From Gemmatimonadales bacterium (GTDB lineage Bacteria; Gemmatimonadota; Gemmatimonadetes; Gemmatimonadales; GWC2-71-9), in NCBI GenBank assembly GCA_025929805.1, contig JAICPP010000078.1, positions 1 to 12,893 of the forward strand: a stretch of 12,893 bases of DNA, written 5' to 3'. The notes beneath the pieces were generated by a model. That model was not told the origin of the DNA. It searched no databases and was given only the letters and a program-made list of their open reading frames with translations. Below, piece by piece: positions 6,412-12,893 of the stretch (position 1 is the first letter of the stretch; the number at the start of each line of letters is the position of its first letter). The translations under genes were made by a program, and so were the position numbers.

Positions 6412-7449
6412 TCAATTCAATGCTATTGCCTTGCCACTGGCTTTCAGGGTGGGGATCCTCGCCTGCACCAGCGACACGACCGGCGCCGGTAGCGGAGCGT
6501 AGTGCAGCTCGGCCGCCATCTTCTGGGCTTCGGGCGTGATCATCCACTGCAGAAAGTCCCGGATGAGCTTGGCCTTAGCCGGGTCCTTGTTGTCTTTCCG
6601 GATCAGTAGCCAGGTGAACGAGGCAACAGGATAAGCGTCGGCCCCGGGTGCATTGGTTATGGAAACTCTGAAATCAGTGTCCTTTTGCAGCTTGGTGCCG
6701 GCGGCAGCCGCGGTGACCGTCTCCAGGGATGGGGTGATAAAGTTCCCAGCTGCGTTCTTCACTTGGGCATAGGGCAGCTTGTTCGATATCGCGTAGATCA
6801 GCTCCACATAGCCCAGGGCTCCCTCGACCTGCTTCACCTGCTGGGTAACGCCCTCATTGCCCTTACCGCCTAACCCCACCGGCCAGTTCACCGAGGTCGC
6901 GTAACCCACCTTGTCCTTCCACTCACGGGAGAACTTGTTCAGGTAGTCAGTAAATACGTAAGTGGTTCCGGAACCATCGGAGCGATGCACGACGATCAGG
7001 TCCTGGTCCGGCAGCTTCACGCCAGAGTTGAGGGCCGCGATCTTGGGATCGTTCCATTTTGTGATTCGGCCCATGAAGATGTCCACCAGCACATTGCCAT
7101 CGAACTTGAGCTTGGTATCGCCCAAGGAAGGCAGGTTGTAAGTGACCACCACCGCGCCGAGCACGGTGGGCACGTGGAGCACGTTCCCGTTCACCGCTTG
7201 GATCTGGGGCTCGTTCATCGGCCCATCGGTAGCGCCGAAGTCCACCGTGCCTTCGGTGAACTGGCGGATGCCGCCACCCGAACCGATGGACTGATAATTG
7301 ATCTGCACCCCGGTCTTCTTGTGGTAAGCGTCAAACCATTTGGTGTAGACCGGATTGGGGAAGGTGGCGCCGGCGCCGGTGAGGCTCTGGGCCGCGGCCG
7401 ATGACGTCACCGCAATTCCCCCTACCAGCAAGAGTGTGAGTCTGCTCAT
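6412..7449 (-). CDS. pstS: Phosphate-binding protein PstS, secreted copy
   Basis: The second phosphate receptor, 345 residues, is exported by a Sec signal peptide (1-20, ending SSAAA, mature from Q21) and has no lipobox cysteine, so it should be freely soluble in the periplasm. LTGAGATFPNP starts at 23; YQSIGSGGGIRQF (52-64), DFGATDGPM (70-78) and HRSDGSGTTY (155-164) correspond to the ligand-contacting loops. The C-terminus has a short tail (TLKASGKAIALN) not found in the other copy. The start at 7449-7447 is preferred over ATG codons at 7476 and 7473 because AAAGGAA lies about 8 nt upstream and the signal peptide then begins correctly. It follows the porin gene by 27 nt and is probably cotranscribed with it. 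Confidence 0.94.
   Translation of the reverse strand: MSRLTLLLVGGIAVTSSAAAQSLTGAGATFPNPVYTKWFDAYHKKTGVQINYQSIGSGGGIRQFTEGTVDFGATDGPMNEPQIQAVNGNVLHVPTVLGAVVVTYNLPSLGDTKLKFDGNVLVDIFMGRITKWNDPKIAALNSGVKLPDQDLIVVHRSDGSGTTYVFTDYLNKFSREWKDKVGYATSVNWPVGLGGKGNEGVTQQVKQVEGALGYVELIYAISNKLPYAQVKNAAGNFITPSLETVTAAAAGTKLQKDTDFRVSITNAPGADAYPVASFTWLLIRKDNKDPAKAKLIRDFLQWMITPEAQKMAAELHYAPLPAPVVSLVQARIPTLKASGKAIALN
7351..7383 (-). repeat. 33-bp identical segment shared by the two pstS genes (copy 2)
   Basis: Second copy of the identical segment at 6147-6179, in the same direct orientation about 1.2 kb away. Recombination between the copies would delete one pstS and the palindromic repeat and leave a single hybrid pstS. 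Confidence 0.85.
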
Positions 7450-7476
7450 CCATTGGTTCCTTTCTTGGATCATCAT

Positions 7477-8631
7477 TCAGAAATTCACGGTCAAGGCACT
7501 CCGCACCCCGCTGATGCTCGGGCTGTCGTCCTGGAAACTCTGCCGCTCATAGGCCACTCGGAGCTGGGCCCGGCTCGACATGTAGATCCCCACCACCGCG
7601 GTCAGCGTGGTGGCGGCATCGTCCTCGGCATCGGTGTTGGGGTCGGCGATATCGATGCGGAGAGCTGGCTCGACGGCATAGAGCCATGAGGTCGGGCTGG
7701 TCATCCGGATATTGTAGGCGGCGAGCGCCTGCACCCCTTGCATGGTGAACTTCGAGGCGCTGGCGTCGTTGCCATGGAGATACTCGGCCAGGGCGTAGAG
7801 CCCTTCATCGCCGGGCTTCCCCCAGGATGCGTCGATATCGAAGGCATAGTTGGTGAACGTCGAGTCCGGGCTGCCGTCCACCGTGACGATGGCATCGTGG
7901 GCAAACCAGGAGGCCCCGACATCGAGCTTGGAGGTGACTGCGAAAGTTCCCCGAGCTCCAAAGCTCTTCTTGTTGTTCACGTCGTTCAGGCTCTCGCCCT
8001 GGCCGTTATAGGCCCCCAGCTTGAGCGTCACCAGGCGGGTATCGTCGAGCTTGTACTCGTAGCGCACGCTCGCGCCCACATCATGAGAGAGAAAACCGGC
8101 CGAACCGAACAGGTCGTTCGAGGCCCGAGGCAGCAGTCCCGGTCCGGCACCACGCTCTATGCTCGGCAGGTTGGTCGATGACGTGAGCTCATATCGGCTG
8201 AACGGCCGCTTCTCCTGTCCTCCCCTGAGATACAGCGCGCCCTTGCTCGCCTCGGGGCTGAACCGCACGTCGATGTACGCGTCCCGGAGCCGGAGGCCGC
8301 TGCGCCCCGTGGTGCGGCAGGTAAGCGGCGTGCCGGTGCAGGTGGTGACCACTCCGCTCAGGTTCCGCCCTCCTTCGAACGATGGCTGGATGTACACCGC
8401 GACGTTCTCCGAGATCTGTCCCCGAGCCTCGACCCGGGCTCGCCGGGTGAAGAGGTTGGACTGAGGTCCCACCGTCGCTGCGTAGTCCTCGTTGCCGAAG
8501 TAGTAGAACTGCTCTTGCAGTCGGCCTGTGAGCTTCACGTTGGGATAGGTGGTCTGACCTTGCGCCGATTCCGCGCCAAGGATCAGAGCCAGCAACAACC
8601 CCGCTGAGAGCCTACCAGGGTGCCAGGTCAT
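7477..8631 (-). CDS. Phosphate-selective porin of the OprO/OprP family
   Basis: A 384-residue outer-membrane beta-barrel. Residues 1-25 are a signal peptide (cleavage after SAQG). The mature part shows signatures of the Porin_O_P family: FTRRARVEARG (61-71), LRLRDAYIDVRF (113-124) and GGQEKRPFSRYELTSS (137-152) followed by LPSIERG. It ends in the aromatic F typical of BAM-inserted barrels. OprP and OprO of Pseudomonas select phosphate and polyphosphate through a basic channel; specificity here is inferred from family and operon. Two cysteines (98 and 105) in a short insertion could form a loop disulfide. The start at 8631-8629 is preferred over the ATG at 8676 because GAAAGGA lies just upstream and the signal peptide begins there. 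It is the first gene of the operon. Confidence 0.88.
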   Translation of the reverse strand: MTWHPGRLSAGLLLALILGAESAQGQTTYPNVKLTGRLQEQFYYFGNEDYAATVGPQSNLFTRRARVEARGQISENVAVYIQPSFEGGRNLSGVVTTCTGTPLTCRTTGRSGLRLRDAYIDVRFSPEASKGALYLRGGQEKRPFSRYELTSSTNLPSIERGAGPGLLPRASNDLFGSAGFLSHDVGASVRYEYKLDDTRLVTLKLGAYNGQGESLNDVNNKKSFGARGTFAVTSKLDVGASWFAHDAIVTVDGSPDSTFTNYAFDIDASWGKPGDEGLYALAEYLHGNDASASKFTMQGVQALAAYNIRMTSPTSWLYAVEPALRIDIADPNTDAEDDAATTLTAVVGIYMSSRAQLRVAYERQSFQDDSPSISGVRSALTVNF

Positions 8632-8687
8632 AATTCCTTTCCGAGTCGAGGAGAGTTGAGCGACCGCAGGTAACAAGCTGGAAAAGG

Positions 8688-8727
8688 GTCACGAGCCACC
8701 CTCCTTCATGTAACGAAGCGGTAAAGC
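8688..8727 (-). promoter_or_regulatory. Pho-box-like array between porin and TonB receptor
   Basis: On the minus strand GCTTTAC (8727-8721) and TCGTTAC (8716-8710) are 11 bp apart, and TCGTGAC (8694-8688) follows after exactly 22 bp; the register position between (8705-8699) does not match. The heptamers have the same CGTKAC core and orientation as those upstream of pstC, pointing toward the porin. Another TTGTTAC (8676-8670) is out of register. No convincing -10 was found at the expected distance on either strand. The array lies in the 226-bp divergent spacer (8632-8857), where one regulator could serve both the porin operon and the TonB receptor. Periodicity is observed; function is inferred. 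Confidence 0.55.
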
Positions 8728-8857
8728 AGGATAGGCCGGTCTTGTGACTCTCTCGTTGCACCCCCGTGGGAACCTCGCGACCAATCTCCCACACTTTCCC
8801 AGCGTCCGGGAATCGGCGGCCAGCCGATATCACCATTCCACTCGAACCCCGAGCCGC

Positions 8858-11617
8858 ATGATCACGCTGTCACGCCTTGCCATCGGGCTGAGCCTCTGCC
8901 TTCTGATCGTAACTCAGCTCGAGGCCCAGTCCACCGGGCGCATTGTCGGGCGGGTAGTCGATGCGGAGCAGGGGAATCCAATCTCCGGTGCTCAGCTGGA
9001 AATCCTGGGCCCTACCCTCAGCACCACGACGGCTCTGGACGGTCGCTACGCCCTTTCGGGGGTCCCCGCCGGCCCTACTTCGGTCCGCGTCCGGATGATC
9101 GGATTCGCACCGAAGCTGGTGACCGGAGTGATCGTGCCCACCGGAGGTACCGCCGTACAGGACATCGCCCTGGCGGCGGCGGCAGTGCAGTTGGCTGAAA
9201 TCGCGGTGACCGCGGAGGCGGAGAGGGGCACAGTCAGTCGGGCCTTGGATGAACAACGCAACGCCACCAACATAGTGAACGCGGTGAGCGCGGAGCAGAT
9301 CGCGCGGAGTCCCGACAGCGATGCCGGACAAGCGGTCCAGCGGGTGAGCGGGGTCACGGTGCAGGAAGGGAAGTACGTGTTTGTGCGTGGTCTGGGCGAG
9401 CGCTACACCACCACCTCTCTGAACGGCGCCCGGATTCCGAGTCCCGAGCCCGAAAGGAAGGTTGTACCGCTCGATCTCTTCCACTCCGGCCTTCTGGAAG
9501 GGATTACCACCTCAAAGACTTTTACCCCGGATCAGCCGGGCGACTTCAGTGGGGCCCAGGTCAATCTCAAGACTCGGGAGTTTCCGGCTCGGCGGGTGTT
9601 GAGCTTCTCGATGTCGGCTGGGCTGAACGATGCGGCGACCGGACAGGATGTTTTCAAGGCTCCCACCGTGGGAACCGAGTGGGTTGGTTTCGCGGGAGGG
9701 GAGCGGGAGCTGCCTGATCCCATCCGTGATGCGGGTGACCTGCGCGGATTGTCGCAGGACCAGGCGAATCAGTTCATAGGCATGTTCCGCAACGCCTGGA
9801 GCGCACGCAATGGAAACGGTTCGGCCAATGGGGGCTTCGGGGCGTCGCTGGGTGGCGAGGGACTGTTCGGCCAGCCGGTCGGCTATCTCGCCTCCTTCAA
9901 CTACTCCTACGGCCAGGAGATCAGGGACGAGGAGACGCGCGGGCTCGTCGTCTGCGACGCAATCGATTGCAGCCGGGTCCGTCGCTACAACACCTACGCC
10001 GGATCGGCCGCGCGCAATTCAGTCCTCTGGGGTGGCTTGCTGAATTTCAACACCCGCGTGGGCATGAACAGCAAGATCGCGTTCAACAACACCTACAGCC
10101 GAACGGCCGATAACGAAGGCTCGTTCCTCCAAGGGAACAACGAGGAGTTCCGCCAGTTTGGCGAGCTTCAGATCACCCGGCTCACCTTCGTAGCGCGCAG
10201 CGTTCGGTCGCATCAGTTACAAGGCGAGCATCTCTTCGGAGAGCGCAACTTCGTGGATTGGTCGGTCACCTTGTCCGATGTCCAGCGCAACGAGCCCGAC
10301 CGGTCCGACCTGGCGTACGGAACCGAGGATCCGTCCACCGGTGCGCCGGTGACGCCGTACTGGATCGGCATCCCACGTTCGGCCATCCGGACCTTCAGCG
10401 CACTCGATGAAAGCGGCTGGGATCTCGGCGGCAACTTCAGGCGGCTGTTCGGCTCGCTGAGTCGCCCGATCGCGGTAAAGATCGGTGGCGCATACCGGCG
10501 GGTAGATCGGGATGCCGATACCCGGGCATACGACATATACAACCGGACGCTGTCGCGCGGCGACCTCACCGCCGAACCGGAAGTGATTTTCGATGGGACC
10601 CACGCTGAGAACGGCCGGCTGATCCTGAGCGCCAATGCCAACGCTGGACGGTACGGAGCCTTGGACCAGATCGTCGCGGGATTCGCGCAAGCCGAGCTGC
10701 CGTTGTCCGACCGGCTCCAGGTAGTGGGCGGTGCGCGAGTGGAGAACTGGCGCCTCGATGTCGATAGCCGCACCGTGACCGGACAGGTGGCGCCGGCCCG
10801 TCCCCGCAAGACGGACGTGCTGCCGGCGCTGGCTCTGACGTACCGGCTGACCGGCGATCAGAACATTCGGCTCTCCGCCACCCAGACGCTGGCCCGGCCA
10901 GAGTACAGGGAGTTGTCGCCAGTCCCTTATTTCGAGCAGATCGGCCTGCTCACCACCTTCGGCAATCCCAAGCTGGAGCGCACGCTCATCCGGAATCTCG
11001 ACGCACGGTGGGAGTGGTTCCCCCGCTCGGGAGAGGTGTTGAGCCTTGGCGTCTTTGCCAAGTGGTTCGAGAAGCCGATCGAACGGGTCATCGTTCCCCA
11101 AGCCGGCACCCTGGCCAACAGCTTCGTGAACGCGGAGGGCGCCAACAACTACGGCATCGAGGTGGAGGCGCGGAAATCACTCGACGTGCTCGCCGAGGCG
11201 CTACTCCCGTTCAGCTTGTTTGCCAACGCGACGCTGATGCAGAGTGACATCGATCTCGGCGGCAACGCCGCCGGGCTTACGAACCTCTCACGGCCCATGG
11301 CCGGACAATCGGAGTACGTGGTCAACGCCGGATTGACCTACTCCAGCGAGAGCGGGGTGTTGACCGGTACGCTGCTCTACAATGTGACCGGCCGCAGAAT
11401 CTTCGAGGCCGGCGCCGGCGGACTGCCCGATTCCTACGAAGAGGCCAGGCACGTGGTGGATGCCTCGTTTCATTTCCCCATCGCGGGAACTCTCTCGGGG
11501 CGTGCCGACGCCAAAAACCTACTGAATACGCCGTTTCGGTTGAGCCAGGGCGACATCGTTCGCCAGCGCTACCTACTCGGGCGGCAATTCTCTCTGGGCT
11601 TCACCTGGCAGCCCTGA
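8858..11617 (+). CDS. TonB-dependent outer-membrane receptor with N-terminal regulatory-like domain
   Basis: A 919-residue TonB-dependent transporter. Residues 1-23 form a signal peptide ending in LEA. A carboxypeptidase-regulatory-like beta-sandwich follows at about 26-107 (GRIVGRVVDAEQGNPISGA, then DGRYALSGVPAG). Then come a TonB-box-like EIAVTAE (114-120), a plug domain at about 130-243 containing VFVRGLGERYTTTSLNG (174-190), and a beta-barrel to the end. This plug type, with the VPLDLF segment (203-208) and PGDFSGAQVNLKTREFP (227-243), resembles receptors often found beside surface lipoproteins in Bacteroidota-like genomes. The start at 8858 gives the signal peptide; an upstream GTG at 8744 would add 38 residues with no export signal. 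It has only a weak Shine-Dalgarno. Substrate is unknown. Divergence from the phosphate porin suggests a phosphorus compound, which is inference. Confidence 0.9.
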   Translation: MITLSRLAIGLSLCLLIVTQLEAQSTGRIVGRVVDAEQGNPISGAQLEILGPTLSTTTALDGRYALSGVPAGPTSVRVRMIGFAPKLVTGVIVPTGGTAVQDIALAAAAVQLAEIAVTAEAERGTVSRALDEQRNATNIVNAVSAEQIARSPDSDAGQAVQRVSGVTVQEGKYVFVRGLGERYTTTSLNGARIPSPEPERKVVPLDLFHSGLLEGITTSKTFTPDQPGDFSGAQVNLKTREFPARRVLSFSMSAGLNDAATGQDVFKAPTVGTEWVGFAGGERELPDPIRDAGDLRGLSQDQANQFIGMFRNAWSARNGNGSANGGFGASLGGEGLFGQPVGYLASFNYSYGQEIRDEETRGLVVCDAIDCSRVRRYNTYAGSAARNSVLWGGLLNFNTRVGMNSKIAFNNTYSRTADNEGSFLQGNNEEFRQFGELQITRLTFVARSVRSHQLQGEHLFGERNFVDWSVTLSDVQRNEPDRSDLAYGTEDPSTGAPVTPYWIGIPRSAIRTFSALDESGWDLGGNFRRLFGSLSRPIAVKIGGAYRRVDRDADTRAYDIYNRTLSRGDLTAEPEVIFDGTHAENGRLILSANANAGRYGALDQIVAGFAQAELPLSDRLQVVGGARVENWRLDVDSRTVTGQVAPARPRKTDVLPALALTYRLTGDQNIRLSATQTLARPEYRELSPVPYFEQIGLLTTFGNPKLERTLIRNLDARWEWFPRSGEVLSLGVFAKWFEKPIERVIVPQAGTLANSFVNAEGANNYGIEVEARKSLDVLAEALLPFSLFANATLMQSDIDLGGNAAGLTNLSRPMAGQSEYVVNAGLTYSSESGVLTGTLLYNVTGRRIFEAGAGGLPDSYEEARHVVDASFHFPIAGTLSGRADAKNLLNTPFRLSQGDIVRQRYLLGRQFSLGFTWQP

Positions 11618-11708
11618 CCTCCTTAGCAACCTCTCGTTGGGCTGGCGCCGGGGTTTGCAGCAGCTCGACCGGAGGAGCGCGATTATTCACTCTTCTGTGA
11701 GGATCCAA

Positions 11709-12893
11709 ATGCCCCCTCGTCGTTCTTTGCGGTTCCTCGTTGCTGCGGCTGTCTCGCTCGCCGCCTGCAGTGACGATGACAACGATGTCGGACCCGGACC
11801 CAACCCCGAACCGGGCGAGGCGGTACTCAACGCCGACATAACGGCAAGCCGAACCCTGTTTGCTGATACCGTCTATACCCTGCAAGGCTACGTCAAAGTC
11901 ACCAACGGCGCGGTCCTTACAATCGAGCCCGGCACCCGAATCGTGGGAGACTTCGAGACCGCTGGGAGCTCGCTTTGGATCCTGCGCGGAGCCCGCATCG
12001 AAGCCAATGGGACCGCCGCCGAGCCGATCGTGTTTACGTCGGAGCGGCCCGCCGGCAGCCGGGCGCCGGGCGACTGGGGTGGCATCATCATAGTGGGCAA
12101 CGGCATCATCAACCGGGATCCCGGCGCCGGCGGCACAATCCTGACCGAGGGCGGCGTCGCGGGTGAGGCGGAGAACTATGCGGGCGGCACCAACAATGCC
12201 GACGACAGCGGAACCCTGAGGTATGTGCGCGTGGAATTCGCCGGATTTGATATCTCGGGCGGTGCGGGGCAGGAATTAAACGGCATCTCGATGTATGCCG
12301 TGGGCAGCGGGACCCAACTCGAGTATGTGCAGGTGTTGGCGGGACTCGACGACTCGTTCGAATGGTGGGGCGGGGCTGTCAACGGACGCTACCTGCTGAG
12401 CTACGAGGCCGGCGATGATCACTTCGACTGGTCCGAAGGCTACCGCGGCCGGAACCAGTTCCTGGTGGCCTATCAAAGCACGCGCCTGCAAGGTTCCGGT
12501 ACCCAGTCCTCCGATCCCCGCGGCATTGAGGCTGACGGCTGCGCCCCCGATCCGGGGAGCTTCTGCACTCTGACCGATACCGAGGCGAGCGTACCGTACT
12601 CCGGTCCGGTCTTCGCAAACTTCGCCATCGTCGGCCCCGGCACCGCCGTGGCCGGTTTCCCTGAGGACGGAAACGGTGTGGTTCTCCGCCGGGGTACCGG
12701 CGGGATGCTCGACCGCGGGGTAGTCGCCCGTTGGCCCGGCATTGGGCTCAACGGACGGGACGCATGGACCGATTCCCTCCGGCTCCGGGATTCGTTGAGC
12801 ATCACCAACATGGTTCTGGCGGAGAACATCGCTGGTAATTATGACGTGGATGCCGAGCGGTTCTTTCAGGAGGCCAAGTTCGCGGGCAACAAC
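11709..12893 (+). CDS. Predicted beta-helix lipoprotein, partner of the TonB receptor (3' end outside window)
   Basis: An open frame of 395 codons runs to the window edge without a stop. The start ATG follows GAGGA (11699-11703) by 5 nt. The N-terminus is a lipoprotein signal with lipobox LAAC (17-20), then an acidic, Pro/Gly-rich linker (21-37). The body has short strand-turn units suggesting a right-handed parallel beta-helix: GAVLTIEPGTRIVGD (67-81), LWILRGARIEANGTAAEPIVFTS split over 89-111, and GDWGGIIIVG (121-130). Aspartate-rich turns (NADDSG 163-168, LDDSFEWWGG 213-222, GDDHFDW 235-241) could bind calcium. Similar lipoproteins commonly accompany TonB receptors of this type; none has a function I can name. 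It lies 91 bp downstream of the receptor gene, probably in the same transcript. Confidence 0.82.
   Translation, partial: MPPRRSLRFLVAAAVSLAACSDDDNDVGPGPNPEPGEAVLNADITASRTLFADTVYTLQGYVKVTNGAVLTIEPGTRIVGDFETAGSSLWILRGARIEANGTAAEPIVFTSERPAGSRAPGDWGGIIIVGNGIINRDPGAGGTILTEGGVAGEAENYAGGTNNADDSGTLRYVRVEFAGFDISGGAGQELNGISMYAVGSGTQLEYVQVLAGLDDSFEWWGGAVNGRYLLSYEAGDDHFDWSEGYRGRNQFLVAYQSTRLQGSGTQSSDPRGIEADGCAPDPGSFCTLTDTEASVPYSGPVFANFAIVGPGTAVAGFPEDGNGVVLRRGTGGMLDRGVVARWPGIGLNGRDAWTDSLRLRDSLSITNMVLAENIAGNYDVDAERFFQEAKFAGNN

Noticed and set aside
8632..8676. Upstream ATG for the porin at 8676
   Set aside because: It would add 15 residues before the signal peptide; GAAAGGA just before 8631 supports the shorter form.
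8744..8857. GTG start at 8744 for the TonB receptor
   Set aside because: It would bury the signal peptide behind 38 polar residues and has no clear ribosome site.
11609..11644. Hairpin CAGCCC...GGGCTG after the TonB receptor stop
   Set aside because: The 6-bp stem encloses a long loop and lacks a U-tract, so it is not a credible terminator; readthrough into the lipoprotein gene is more likely.
1..12893. tRNA, rRNA, CRISPR arrays, insertion sequences or prophage genes
   Set aside because: No such structures or transposase/integrase motifs were seen; apart from the small palindrome the window looks like ordinary chromosomal DNA.

Overview
The window is GC-rich bacterial DNA, tightly packed and diderm in character: it encodes an outer-membrane porin, a TonB-dependent receptor and lipoproteins with LAAC lipoboxes. 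The protein style (a TonB receptor with an N-terminal carboxypeptidase-regulatory-like domain after an 'AQSTG' signal-peptide end, single-domain PPX, GC-rich operons with 4-bp overlaps) suggests Gemmatimonadota or a related phylum. That is a judgement from style; no marker gene in the window proves it.

Layout. Positions 2-64 hold the last codons of a plus-strand gene, possibly an aldehyde dehydrogenase. From 107 to 8631 the minus strand carries one long phosphate operon. In transcription order it is an OprO/OprP-type porin (8631-7477), pstS copy A (7449-6412, secreted), pstS copy B (6299-5244, lipoprotein), pstC (5188-4208), pstA (4211-3366), a divergent pstB (3373-2561), a canonical pstB (2564-1719), phoU (1722-1012) and ppx (1015-107). 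From pstC to ppx every junction overlaps by 4 or 8 bp, so translation is probably coupled. Divergent from the operon, on the plus strand, are a 919-residue TonB-dependent receptor (8858-11617) and a lipoprotein predicted to form a beta-helix (from 11709), which runs off the window end.

How the genes work together. The operon covers the whole phosphate route. Phosphate would enter through the porin, be captured in the periplasm by two binding proteins, cross the inner membrane through PstC-PstA driven by PstB ATPases, be sensed by PhoU, and exchange with polyphosphate through PPX. PhoB/PhoR-type regulators are not in the window.

Regulation. Two clusters of CGTTAC/CGTGAC-like heptamers spaced by exact multiples of 11 bp look like Pho boxes. 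One lies between pstS and pstC, followed by a -10-like hexamer just before the pstC ATG. The other lies in the divergent region between the porin and the TonB receptor. The second cluster makes the receptor/lipoprotein pair a candidate phosphorus-acquisition system of unknown substrate. A roughly 70-bp interspersed palindrome sits between the two pstS genes and touches the Shine-Dalgarno sequence of the second.
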